A program made the position numbers and the translations under genes. A DNA stretch of 64,000 bases from contig BDDC01000131.1 of assembly GCA_001662425.1 (NCBI GenBank), forward strand, positions 3,140 to 67,139, in the 5' to 3' direction. The stretch comes from Chlamydomonas sphaeroides. Lineage: Eukaryota > Chlorophyta > Chlorophyceae > Chlamydomonadales > Chlamydomonadaceae. The notes beneath the pieces are model-generated. The model had not been told where the DNA came from, ran no database searches, and saw nothing but the letters and a program-made list of their open reading frames with translations. Each line of letters begins with the position of its first letter. Position 1 is the first letter of the stretch. Positions 1-11,957 of this stretch are shown in pieces.

Positions 1-2466
1 GGCTGAGGTGATGTGGGTCGGGCGATGCCGGTCGGGTACGGCGACATGGCAGCAAAGGCGGCACGTAGGCAGAAGGCAGCGCAGATGTCGGGTCATGAGG
101 GCCCGGGACATGTGGGTCGGGCTGGATGGTTGGGGCCGTGGGGCTTGACCAATGCAGGTCCGCCATGTAGGTCTGGTCAATGCAGTCATTGGTTAGCATT
201 CAGGCTAGCCCCACAAGAGCCCCAAAGCAGCGGTCGGCCCTTAGCACACGGCGCTGCTGGACCGCACCCGGCGGTCCATGACGACGCGTGACCCCGGCAG
301 CGGCGCCACCGCCAGCCGCACGCCCGGCGCCCGCAGCGCTGGGTGCTTGGTGCACAGCTTGGGGAACACTGCGGCACGCGAGGGAGCGGCAGCGCTCAAG
401 CGGCATCACAAGCACCCCCTTGGCACTGCGGCGTTCTTGTGCGCGCTCACATGTTTCCCAGTCGAAGGTGATCATGCAATCGCCGCTCTTGAAATGGCGG
501 CTGACATCCTATGGGACCAGGCAGGGAGCACACAGCTGAGCAAAGCTCCGCCGCTGCACGCCCGCCCCGCGCGCGGCCACGCACCGTGCACCCCCGGCGG
601 CCCGTGACCGGGTCCTCCTCGGGCGCGTTGTAGCGGAGCAGGCGCTGCAGCACTCCCGCCGCCGCCACCCAGCCGGTGCTGTTGACCAGCGGCATGGTGC
701 TGTCGAGTGAGCCCATGCCGCTGACGTCATATAGATAGCCGTGACCAGTGCCCATGGTCTACCGGGGGTACGGTGTGGGGATACGGCCAGTGCGGCACGA
801 CTAGGTGCATGAGCCGGACCGTTCGGCCCGCACGACAGGGACCAAGCAATGACTGCCAGCACGCGCCAGCCAGCCCCCGCCAACCACACGTACACACCTG
901 CATGAAGCTGGCCGCGATGGCGGCCCATACGTCGCCCAGCCGGCCGCAGTCCGTGTCCGTGGTGATGCACAGCCCATAGGTGGGGAGAGGTGGCGCCGCA
1001 GCATGCGCACCCTGGCCCACTGCCCCACCCACGGCCGCGGCCTGCGCGTGGGCTTCTAGCAGCAGCAGCAGCTCCTGCCAGTCGTCGGGTGGCCGCACGG
1101 TGGGGATGGCCCGCGCGCTGTTGGGCACACAGGACGGCGGAAGGGTGAAGACGGGGTTCGGGTCTGACGGTGAACGCTGCACAAAGCAAACTGGGCTACG
1201 TGGATCGCACGCGCGTGCAAGCGAGAATGGATTGATAGGGCTGGATGCAAAGGTTCCCACACTCGTAATGCCACCGCACCGGCTCCCGTCCTGTGTTAGT
1301 ATGGCATTCGAGCTGTCGGGCTGCCGGCACCGCACCTGGTCAGGGCCTCGAGCGCATCCCTTCGGTAGTACATCAACAGGTGCGCGCGCGGGTGCATGAG
1401 GCCCTTGGGCTCATGGGGGTCCTGCGCTCGCACGTTCGGCACAACACGGACACCAAGCTCCGTGTCGCTGCTCCCGTCGTCGCGCGCCCCTTAGCAGCCC
1501 CGCCTGCCGCGCACCAGGGCTCCTGCTCGCCCCCCGCTACGCACCATGCACACACTCTCCATGAAGTGCTTCGCAAGCGGCTGTGGGAGGAGGGATGTGG
1601 GTTGGAACATGCTCACGTGGGCCCCGTCGTAGCCACCACCCCTGCACGGCAGCAGCGTGCTCGCGCCCATGCTGCTGGCAGAATGCTAGAGCGGCACCGG
1701 GGCTGCCGGGGCGACTGCGTGGCCTGCAGAGCGCACTGCCCTACGCGGTGCCACTGTGTGGCGTGGGTGTGCTGCCCTGGTCTAGCTGGCGACTGCAGCA
1801 GCCGCACCTCCGCAAGCTTCCAAGCGGACGTGTAGGGTAGGCCAGACATGTCCGCCGTGATGACCTGAGCACGGCCACGAACCCGAGGAGCTGCCATGGG
1901 CGCAGGCTTGGGCGCGTCACAGCCACGTGTCGAAGCCCGATGTCAAGACCCCGTGTATCGGCGTATTGCACTCCCGGCCGCAAACATGGCAGCAGCAGGA
2001 CAGCCGGACGGAGCGCAGCTGGCAGCATCGCGGCCCCAAGCCTCGGCAAAACGGGGCCGCTACCGTATGCCCTCGAGGGCTGCCGCCCTGCAGAGCATTG
2101 TACGTGCCCTGCAACCCTCGCTGGCATGAACCGCTAGCCGGGATCAAGTTCTGGAGCATCTACGGCACGCCTGCGTACCGAGTTCTGGTCCTGCGTGAGC
2201 ACCATGTAGTCCCTCATGCTGCCGGCGCTGGTGAAGGCGGCCAGACTGGGGAGGCCGGTGGGCTCCGTCAGGACCGCGTCCTGCAGGGCCGCCGTGATGA
2301 CAGGCTCGAAGGCCTGCAGGTCCAGGACCCACTGCCAGGCCAGGCCGTTGAACCTGGGGTGCCAGGGGTCGGGCCACCGGCAGCGGCGGGGGCAGGTTGC
2401 CAGGGGGCAGCATGTCTGCGCCAGGCCGGCCCGTAGTGGATCCGGCTTGTGAAGCCAAGCACACAT
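1..2466 (-). CDS. Extracellular solute-binding-protein-like receptor domain, partial (runs off left edge)
   Basis: Several minus-strand pieces read as one protein once introns are removed: AFTSAGSMRDYMVLTQ near 2.2 kb, HLLMYYRRDALEAL near 1.34-1.40 kb, TYGLCITTDTDCGRLGDV in an exon at about 898-1117, GMGSLDSTMPLVNSTGW in 585-720, GDCMITFDWE in 451-487, and VAPLPGSRVVMDR in 268-368. Proposed splice sites (gtgagc or gtgcgt donors, ag acceptors) keep frame between the last exons. The pattern (YYRRD, CITTxxDCGRLGDV, ITFDW, LPGSxVVMDR) is what I remember from periplasmic-binding-like extracellular regions of volvocine algae, often fused to nucleotide cyclase or kinase domains. No such effector domain is visible, because the 3' exons lie left of position 1. 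The 5' end is not fixed; the exon near 2.15-2.45 kb may not be the first. Family placement is from memory and function is inferred. Confidence 0.45.
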
Positions 2467-5400
2467 CAGACCGGGTGGTTAACACGACGTTCGTCTGACT
2501 CCGCCTCGGACGCAGGCTGGGTGCGTTGCCGGTTGCGGGCGGACGCCCGAACGGCCCGCACCCGGGTGGGAGTACGACGGGCGGTATGGCACTTCTCCAT
2601 GCAAAGCGGGCCTCACCAGGCTGGGAAGCGCAACCATGTCAAGGAAACGGGCTGCGGTGGTGTGTGGGTTGTGGGGTGGGGGAGTGTCGATCAAGCCGTT
2701 CAAGGGTGGGGGCGTTGCAAGACCAGCCGGCCTCCCTCACCGCTCTCGTCGTGTTGCTGAAGGACCCATCAAGGCATTGGGGCCCTGACAGCACTTCCAG
2801 GAGAGCGCTCTGCAGGTCATCGTCGCTGGCGGCAGGGGCAGCTCTGCGACAGGGTGACAGGGGGTGACAGGGGGCGGGGGTTGGGCAGGGACTGACCGAC
2901 GACCGAGTGATCACCGGCGGGGGTACGACGAGGGTTGCAGACGGCAATCGGGGCGTATGTCAGTACAACGCGGCCAACAGCTTGCACTTCGCACATGGGG
3001 AGCCCTATCAGCTATCCCACTTCCGTAAGTCTCCCCGGGAACCACGCAAAACGAGATGCAGCAACAGGATGTGATAGCATCGACGAGCTGCTGCGCAGTT
3101 AGCGCGCGTCGACGTTTTGCGACTGGGGCATGTAGCTTCTATACCTGATCGCAGCACGTAGTTCCAGCGCACATCGTGTGTTGTTGATCTTTGAACTGAC
3201 GAGCGTTGAGCACACCAGGCAAAGAGCCGAACTGACGACAAAGACGTGCAAGAACGCGCTGCGAGTCATGTCATGCTTAACCCCCGTTCATATACACGAT
3301 CCGGCTGGGACTACAGCAGCGCAGACAAGTCCCAGCTGTGGCTTGTGCGTGTACGGCATTATACACGTCGTCCCCTTTTTGCCCTTCCCTCCCCACCCAA
3401 CGTACTTCCCAGGCCCAATGCGCACCGCCAAGCGGCCGCTGTTGCGATGGCGGCCGTAGGCTTGTACTTGCGCGAGGCTAAGTCGGGGTGCCAGCCATAT
3501 CTGTGCACGCAAGCGTGCCCCGGGTGCAGGGACCACGGTCGTGTCTCAGGCACGTGCCTGCACAATGGCAGGTTTCGCAGGTTACAGATATTCCTTCTTT
3601 GACTTCGTTCTAGCTTATCATTAAATGGCGTATGGCAAGAGTCGATAGGATGGTGGGCGCCTGCGTTTAAACGCTTTTACCTTAAGTAGCGCAGATGGTG
3701 GGGTCTGCCGGCAGACTAAGACGAAGGACTGGGTGGGGGCTACGCCCCTTTTCCATTCCGAATGGGGGGCCCACCTTGATTGAACTGCTAAGCCGTCTAA
3801 AGCGAAGACGCCGAGTTACATCCTGAACCTTATCCCCTCCCCGTCATGTTTCATTTGTCTGCACCGCCCCCCACTTGGACAAGTGTACGCCTCTGCTATG
3901 CTCTTACCCCAACAGGCCCCGACGCAATAGTGGGTTGTGTGGCCCCTGAACCCCAAATACAGCGCAAGAAGCGGCTGTGAGTCACTCTGAAGTTGCCAGA
4001 TGTAACGTCCACCACATCACTTGCGTGTTCGGCTCGTGGGCTTGTGAAACATTGGATGCACTGACGGCACTGCGTTCATGTAGCGTTCGCACGAATGTGG
4101 GGCCAAACGCCGGAGAACGTTGTTGTGCAGGGTCCTTGACGAGGAATGTGCCAGGCCCGGGCGACGGCCGCTGCTGTACGGGGCCTCAGATGCGAAGTGA
4201 TCGAGGCCTTGCCGCTGGCTACTTTTGAAGTGGTTGTCACAACACAGCGTGTCTTCAGCACAGCACGGTCCGGAGGGTCGGCCGCCATTCGGTGCCGCAC
4301 TCCTTGGGGACACCACCATCCCCATAGCTCCTCTCAGTGCACCTCGGGTCAGTCCCCGGTGCGAGGAATCCGGTCAGCCACTCGCAACGCTCCTGGATCG
4401 CGTCCCTGCCATCTCGAGCATTACCTTTTCCGCACACTCGGCACCTGACACGTAATGACACATTCTGATGGATTGGCAGCTTGCTGCTCTTTGCAATTCA
4501 CGTCGTGTGTTATGACAGGGTGCCGTACATTGCATGGGACGCCGGGTCGAACTAGTTGCGAATTTGCTGAAAGCGTCCCGCCCAATCACCACAAGTCGTG
4601 TTGTGGCCCGCACCGCGGCGAGCTCCGCGGCGCCGCTGCGGCGCCCACAGCGTAGTCGTGGCGTAACACGGCGTAACCATGGCGAGTCCGCCTGTCCGCG
4701 ACGGCAGCAGGGGAACTGGCAGCACCAGGGGTCAACCCTTTGCAGCAGGGTATGCGACCAGAATGCAGCAGACCGCCGGCCCCTGGTCACGATGTTACCC
4801 GAATGTAGTCGGCCCTTGAATTGCGTAGACCAGGCGGAGCGCGATGGCGGGCACAACGTCGGGATGTCGTGTAGCTGTCGACGGGTTCGCTCGCGGGGTG
4901 CCTGGCAGCCGGTCAAATCGAGAGAGATTCTCGCCTGGGTCCGCCCCGGTAACGGCTGCGGCAGGGATATGTTGCCCGCTAAACCTGCTGGAGCTGAAGT
5001 GGTCCTACTCAGGCGCCCGAGTGTCGATGTATGTGCTCCGTTCGTCTCCTTTCCAGATCATAGTCTTCACGGTGCATGTCCTCACATTTAGATGGGTCTA
5101 TTGCTCGCATTAAGGTGCTATTGGAACCAAGGGGCTGTAGTTTGCAAGTGTTCAGAGGCAAGGTGGTCGTGGGGGCGCGCGTATCACGGTACGTGAGGGT
5201 ACGTGTCATATCACTCTCTTTGCAAAGACGTGCCTGTTTACCGGTTCCTTTGCATACTATTTGGTGCTAGCAGGACATACAACAAATCCACGTAAGCTTA
5301 CTGTCGTGTTTGTTGAAGGGAGAGGAACTGTCCGCTTCCGCCCAGCACCCTCTTACGTCGAGCTCCGCTCGCTCTACTGCATGGAAGAGTAGGTCTTCGA

Positions 5401-5723
5401 AATTCCCCATACAGTACTGGGATGCGGGCGGCCGCGCTCGGGCTTCTGGCTTCGCTCCTGCTATTACGCAGCACACGGGGAGAGATACAGCTGCAATTGT
5501 CGCCGCTATTATGCTCCAACTCAGACGTCGCGGCGCCGTCTGAGGTGTGGCGTTGCTGAGCATGAGTTTTTCCTGCGGACTGCCAGCATTGCCTCATCTT
5601 CGCAGTGTCTATGCACAGCCAGCAAATCAAATGTCTGAAGTGGCAGGTCACGAGGTCGTCCTCGGTAGTCGTCAGCTGCGCCATGCTAAGCCCGCCCGTG
5701 CATCCACATCCGCACCCCATCAG
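2467..5723. other. Long stretch with no gene recognised
   Basis: Frames on both strands are short and match nothing I recognise. Part of it (about 3.0-5.7 kb) is visibly less GC-rich than the genes around it. G-run clusters occur at about 2850-2900 on the plus strand. It should hold the promoter and first exons of the minus-strand gene at the left edge and of the plus-strand Pro-rich/WSC gene, since neither 5' end is resolved. No transposase, reverse transcriptase or RNA gene was seen. Confidence 0.5.
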
Positions 5724-8700
5724 GTGCTCTTCTTGTTCACCTCATCGGCCAACATTACGGGCCTAGATGCCGGTAGGATACGGGCTTGGCTCTCCGGCAT
5801 GCAGCTTGCGGTTCCGGGCTACTCAGGGGCAGTTGGGGTTGCGGCAGCTACCGCCCTCTGTTGGTAAGGGATCCAACTGAGGCGTGGACGGACTACCGAT
5901 GCTTCCGGTGGTCTCGGCTAGAGGCTGTGAGGCTGTGCGGGTAGAGGGATGCGCGAGCCCTCCTGACGTGAGATGCCGTGTCCCACAGACTATACTGAGC
6001 CCTACACCGCCGACGGGAGATACTTTCCCCGCGGCATTTACAACCTGGTAGGCAAGAGGAGGCGTGGGGCCGCGAAGAGGGCTGTGGTGTATGGGAATCG
6101 TGGGGGCGCGAGGAGGCTTGCGGGATCATGGGAGGCGCGGCGTCACAGGGTGTCGCTTTTGCTCTTTCTGCACTTGCTGGTGGGGGCTTACGTTGGCGCG
6201 CTGCAGACCCCCCCCAGCAGAGCCAACAGGCTTGCTGCCGGGCACCGCGCAGGCGGTCAGCGCCAGGCGATTCCCCCCTCCGCGCTGTGGCCTGACAGAC
6301 ACGCTAGCTAGGCCGCTGCCCACACTCCCCCCCCGCGCCGCTGCCTCGCGGCCCTGCAGGGCGTTTGGCAGGGCGGCGCGTTCGTGCTGGGTGGCAACGG
6401 CAGCCTTGGCGAGCGGACAGAGGTGATCACCAGGTGGGCCGGGCGCGCTACGCGCGGCCCACCGCCGCGGATGCCGCTGACGACTGCGGAGCTGGTGCGG
6501 CGGACGGCGGGCCCCTTCGCGTCTTCCGGAACAGGTGCAAAAGTGCCGCGCCCCGCTAAGAGGTTCTTAGGCGGGAGCTGGTTCGTGGGCGTTGGGCTGG
6601 GGTCTGGGCGTGTGGCGTGAGGCGGGAGCGGGGCGGGTGGGGTGGGGTGGGGGCTGGGCGTGCATGGCAGAAGCGACTCCCTGCGTGCGTAGCACACATG
6701 CCTGATTGCAGAAGCGTGCGGCCAGAGAGGATGGGAGTGCGGCAGGGCTGGGGCACCGTTTGTTGTATCGGGTCACGGAGTCACAGGAGGCCACGGCGTG
6801 GCGGAGACGCGGCGGGCTGCAGGCCCCTTTGCGTGCACCGGGACAGGTGTACTGGGACATCATAGCACTCCCCCAGGTTGTGTGTTGAGTATCGCACCAC
6901 TCACAGCACGTCCTTGGGTTTGTGTGTGCGTGATTGTGCAGTTCAGCCGGACCCGCATCGCTCACACGCAGCTGCCTGGGCTGCGCGCAGGCTCACTGAG
7001 TAAGGTCATCGTGTGCTGCTCGCGCGACAACTTCGTCGAGTCCATACGCCTGGTGCGGGAGCTCGTTGGCGACACGCTCATCGGCAACCCCATCTGCAGG
7101 GTGAGGCCGCAGCCCCTGCACTGCCGGCCGTCTCTGCTAGCCATGGCTGCTAGCGGCCAGTCCATGGCACACCCATGCACGAACTAAGCTCGTGTCTCTA
7201 GCCGGCGGAGGGCAGCCAGCTGGCGGGTGCCGTCTGCAGGGTCGGGCCATGTGGGTCGGCCCCTCTGCTGCACTGCATGGGAGCTGCCCGCCGGGGAGCC
7301 GCACAACCTGCGGGCGGCGCATCGCGCAGGCGGCGAGACCGTGACGGGCTCCATCCGTGGGGCCCGCGCCGCGCAGGGGTATGGTGTGGAGGTCGCCAGG
7401 CCACCATCGGCGCCGATTTGGGCGGGGCTGCAGATCGGCATGGATCAGCCCACGGGCTCGGCGGAGTACGTCATCTCCTCGCTGCGAGTGCTGTGGGCCT
7501 CGGACGAGCCGCTGCGGTCGCCGCCGCCCTGGCCGTCCCCGCCTCCGCCGCCGCCGTCGGTGCCGCCGCCGCCCTCGCCGCCGCGCGGCAGCGGCGGCAC
7601 CGGCCTGCGCGCGCCGCCACAGACGGTGTCGCCGCCGCCGCCCCCGCCGGCCGGCAGCCTGCTGAACTTCCTGCCGCCGGGGACCAGCAGGGACTGGTAC
7701 GCCATCACAAACGGCGTCACCGCCATCACGCTCGAGGTACGCCGCAGGGCGCGGAGCGCTGCACCCCCACACTGCGGCCTGGGGGCACGGCTGCCGCGGT
7801 GCCGCGTAGCGGACCGCCTGGCCGCCTGGCCGCTGCGGCCTCGCTGCCGCACGCGCAGTTGGACTCGCGCGCTGACCTGCCATGCCTTCGTCTTCTCCCG
7901 TGTGGCCGCCTCCTTGCCGCGCTGCTGCGTGCTCGGCCGTGAACTAACAGGACGCGACGACCAACATTGTGCTCACCGGAAAAGCCTTTGCCGTGGTGGC
8001 GACGCCGAAGCTGGAGACCATTGTGTCAGCCACCCGGTACAGGTAAGGCGCCGGGCACGAGAGCCTGGCCCAGGTCCACCTATGCGCCGGCAACGGGTGC
8101 CGTGAGTGTTTTTAGTCCATCCAGAGCTTTGAGAGGAAGACCAGTTGAGCCAGCGGTGGTGAGGCCCTCTGCTGACAAGCTCGGCCCCGGCCTCCCTGCG
8201 CCTGCCATCGCCCTCCGCAGCCGCGGCACGGTGCTGGCCCTGGGCAGCGAGCACATGATCCTGCGCTCCTGCTGCCAGCCGCAGCACCCAGTGGACGGCC
8301 TCACGCGGCTGGTGCTGCAGGGTGCCGTGTGGGCAAGCGCATACGGGATCAAATGTGGCCTGGCAAAGGTGCGGCTCTGATGTGGGGTGGTGCTGACTAG
8401 GGATCCATGGTCCGGACCCACTGGGATGTGCGCCAGCCGGCGCACGATGCCGCTATCTGAGCATGATCTACACGTAGCACCGTTAGGGACAAGTATGGGC
8501 GGTATCATGCCCGACAGACGGGACATGTTGGCAACGGCACGTCATGGGCATGCCGGTTTTGATGCGTTTGACCGGGTTGGAGGGTGTTGTGTCAATGCCT
8601 CCGCTTACAGGATCCGACGCTCCCGGACCCTGGCGCTTGCCCTCCGCAGATCCGGGTCGCAGACCGCAGGTACCTGCCCTTTGCACGGTGGCTGGTGCTG

Positions 8701-10606
8701 CAGCGGCCGCAGTACTTCGACGCTGCGATTGCGGTGCAGGATCCCGGCCAGTTCATGGCCATGGTCAGGGGCACGGTGCCTCAAGGCAAGAGGCCGCCCA
8801 CCGACCTGTACATCATCGGCCCGGGGCTTGACATGTCCGCCTACAACGGGACCATGCGGGTGAGGTGGCTTCGCAGGCGAGCAGCCGGGGCCGTCCTAGC
8901 CTGCCTGGCGCTGGCCGGGGGCCACCAACTCGCGGCCACGTGCGCTTCCGCAGCCGGGCCGGGCCGCGCCTGAGGCGCCCGGCACTGCTGGCAGGGAGCC
9001 AGGTGGTGCCGCTTCTGCGGCAGTGCACCTGACCCCTGACGACCCCCCGCACCACCCGGCTCGCCGCGCGTGCCCCCAGGCGGCTCTGCGCGATTACCTC
9101 AACCACGAGAAGGGGGCCATCTTCCTGGGACCCGATCCCATGCTGCCCGAGGGCGCCAACCCCACGCCCCTGCCCACGCCCTCGCCATCCCCCTCGCCGC
9201 CACCGCCCCCACGCGGCCGGAAACGGTCGCCGCCGCCGCCCGCGGCGGATGAGATCGACTTTGAAATCATCGACATCGCCGAGCCCTCTGGCTCCGGCAC
9301 GAGCAGCGCACCTCTGGCGCGGGGACGGCGGCGGCCGCCTCCGCCGGCCTCGCGCCGTCGGCGGTCGGCTCGGGCGCTGCTGCAGGCCTCGCCGACGCCG
9401 GGGGGCGACATACCGCAGGGCAGCGGCAACTACTCGGTCAACCTCCTCACGACGCAAGTCGGGAACACGTTCGGTCCGCCGACGGCGCCGCCCGTGCTGC
9501 CTGGCACGTACGCGGTAAGCGGGCTTAAGCGGGCGGTGGACGGCGCGGCGCGGGCGGGGGCTGGTAGGCTGCGGCTGAGGGGCCAGGGACCTGGAGACTC
9601 TAATTGCAAGCGGATGTGGGGCTGACGGCCACGGCCCCCCTCCTGCCCTCTGCATGTTTGTGCTCCACAGGTGGGCTCCACGCCGCCCTCGGATCTGGTG
9701 AACGCGGAGAACGCAGCTGGCTTCTACCTTAAATACCTACAGGTGGGCATGTGGTTGGGAGGGCTGGGAGGCGGGAGCGGCCGAAGCGGGAGGAGGGAAG
9801 GCCGGGCAGAAATGGGTGTGGCACGCCAAGCGCATCCTGGCTTCCGGCCTCGCGACCTCTGTTGCCCCAGCATCCTGGCTTCTGGCCTCGCGACCTCTCT
9901 TGCGCCAAGTTAGGATCGCGACCGCCGGTGGCTGCATCGGTCAAGCTGCGGCCGCCGAGCGCTGACTGCGTGGCGCTATGCGCTCCGCTCACCTCCGCAG
10001 GGCCTGCTGCCGGGCAACTATGACATGACCGTGACGATCAACGTGATTGCGAAGGCGCGTGCAGCCATTCCGCGAGTCATGCCCGGTGGCGAGTCCTTCT
10101 GGACGCTGCTTGACTCGATCTCGCAGCTCGGGGGGCGGATCCCCGACTACGTCCCCGGCTCCCTCACCGCCTCGCCGCCGCCGCCACCGCCCGCGCGGCT
10201 GCCGTCGCCGTCGCCGCCGCCTGCCGCCCGGCTGCCGTCGCCGTCACCGTCACCGTCCGCTTCGTCATCCCCGTCACCTGGCGGCGGCGGCGGCGCGCCT
10301 GTGTTCGTGGGCTGCTTCGTGGACGCGCCGGCGGAGCCGCTGTTGAACCGAACGCTGCCTTTCCGCTTATCCATGAACGATCGAGCCACGACGGTGGAGA
10401 AGTGCACGTCGCTGGCCGCGGCGTCGTCGCTGGCGTACTTCGGGCTGCAGGGCCCCTCGTGCTACGGAGGCAACAGCCTGTTGCGGGCGCAGCAGCTGGG
10501 GCAGGCGCCCACCGCCGAGTGTGCCACGCAGTGCCTGGGCAACCGGGCGCAGGCGTGCGGCCTGGTCACCTCGACCCGGCTGCTCATGAGCGTGTGGCGG
10601 AGGTAG
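5724..10606 (+). CDS. Secreted Pro-rich protein with C-terminal WSC domain; 5' end unresolved
   Basis: The last exon (from about 10002) encodes Ser-Pro/Pro-rich blocks followed by a WSC carbohydrate-binding-type domain: VFVGCFVD, VEKCTSLAA, YFGLQGPSCYGGN, ECATQCLGN, then MSVWRR and TAG at 10604-10606. Upstream are an exon with SPPPWPSPPPPPPSVPPPP (about 7500-7590), one with PLPTPSPSPSPPPPP (about 9160-9220) and conserved non-Pro blocks (IVLTGKAFAVVATPKLETIV near 7.97 kb, GTVLALGSEHMILRS near 8.23 kb, DLYIIGPGLDMSAYNG near 8.80 kb). The latter resemble the glutamine-amidotransferase-like module of TCAF/ThuA-type proteins, a weak placement from memory. Hydroxyproline-rich segments plus WSC suggest an extracellular matrix or cell-surface glycoprotein. 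Exons before about 7 kb (GVWQGGAFVLGGNGSLGE at 6.36 kb; SRDNFVESIRLVRELVGD at 7.02 kb) are supported only by splice-site logic, and the 5724 boundary is tentative. No signal peptide was located. Confidence 0.55.
7500..7655 (+). repeat. Proline-rich coding tract (SPPPP type)
   Basis: CCG/CCC-rich coding sequence inside the WSC gene encodes runs of Pro with Ser spacers. Similar tracts occur near 9160-9240 and 10165-10290. Such tracts are typical of hydroxyproline-rich cell-wall glycoproteins in volvocine algae. Confidence 0.8.
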
Positions 10607-11957
10607 CTGCGGCCCAGAGCGGGCGAGGCCGGCAAAGGGAGGGTCGCCTGCCGCGAGAGCGGTGCGACGAGGGCCGGGGATGCGTTTGCGGGGAATCTGG
10701 AGCATTGGGGTGGTATATTGGGTCGCGGGCTGGGCGAGGCCAAGAAGTGCTTATCCTCCTGACGATTCATTCGCCGGCGGGTGCTGGATGGGCGCGTCCT
10801 GAGGGCGAGGGCGAGGGCATTGGCGGGGCTGGGGCTGGCTTACCCAGGCGCGGCAGGCTGCAGAAGCGTGCCGTAGTACAATAAATGCAAGTGTGCGAAA
10901 GAACAGGTTATGTGCAGGGCGGCCGTCAAGCTAACATGTGGCCGCAGCTGCGGCCGTCGCTGGAGGAGGGAGCACTGGACTGTCGCCGCTCGGCAGCGTG
11001 CGCACGTTTGACTGGCGGGTGGTGATGTGGTGAAGAGCGTGCCTGCTTATCTGAGCATTGCTCGCTTGACTCTTCCATTCGCTTGGGCCGACACCCGACA
11101 CGGCCCAAACAACGCAAATGCGCTAGGGTAGCCCGACACGTTTCCGCAGGATGTGCACTTGGCTGGGGGTTGCCTTGCATTATGTCTGCCCGAGAAGGGC
11201 ATGTGAGGGCTTGTGCGCCGGTGCCTGAGTTGGGGCAGTCCTGGCAGAGTGGCCTCAACGAGCCGCGTGTCGGCATTTGCATAAAGTTTGGCTTGTCAGT
11301 GACACGCGTGCGTTTGTGTGGTTGGTGCATGCGCTTGTGCGCGTGCGGGGCATGGCTAGGGCGGTGAGGAGGCCGCCACAGGGACAAAGCGTGTTGTTAG
11401 AACTGCGGCAAATCGGCGGGCTGCGCTGAGCCGCGATACATCCGAACTGGCAGGCAACAGACATCTTGCAAGCTGGATGCCCGACAGGGCTAGATAGTTG
11501 GCGTTGCCGACGGCGCAATTCATCGCACACACACAATCACCTCACACATACACTCTTCTCTGTACCCCTCACTGTAGGCGCCGCGGCATCGCCGCCCTGT
11601 AACCGCACGCCACGGCCTGATCGCCGCCGCCCACCCCGCCTTCAAAGGACTGTGCTGACGCTCCAAAGCACACCGGGCAGCACGGGCAGCACCTCCTGCG
11701 CGGCTTCGCTCTTCCAACGGCAAGCCTAGCATCGACACCGCATTCTCTGGGTGCGTGACGTGCGCGCTGGGCGGTGATGTCCTTCTGGCGCGCCGCAAGC
11801 TCTCTACGCTGGTTATACATTGACAGCCGCAAGCATGGGTGGGACGGGCCGTGTGCTCACAGCTCACAGCAGATGGGCCAGCTGCAGCCAAAGCGCGCCA
11901 CTGTTACAAACGACGTAGCCAGGCCGCAGCGGCCATGCCACCAGCTTGAACCAAGCC
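10607..11957. other. Intergenic stretch between convergent genes
   Basis: This lies between the stop of the plus-strand WSC gene and the stop of the minus-strand kinesin. It should hold both 3' UTRs. A TTACA (TGTAA on the minus strand) at 11904-11908 fits the kinesin poly(A) signal. The first plus-strand TGTAA after the WSC stop is at about 11599, nearly 1 kb away. No other gene was seen. Confidence 0.6.
11904..11908 (-). terminator. Putative poly(A) signal TGTAA of the kinesin-9 gene
   Basis: TGTAA on the minus strand, 50 nt after the kinesin stop codon. TGTAA is the usual poly(A) signal in volvocine algae. Confidence 0.5.

Noticed and set aside
2467..5723. Transposable element in the gene-poor stretch
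   Set aside because: No transposase or reverse transcriptase motifs, terminal repeats or long frames could be seen.
10165..10606. Pherophorin domain in the last exon of the plus-strand gene
   Set aside because: The Cys pattern and YFGLQ / CYGGN signature fit a WSC domain, and no pherophorin motif was seen.
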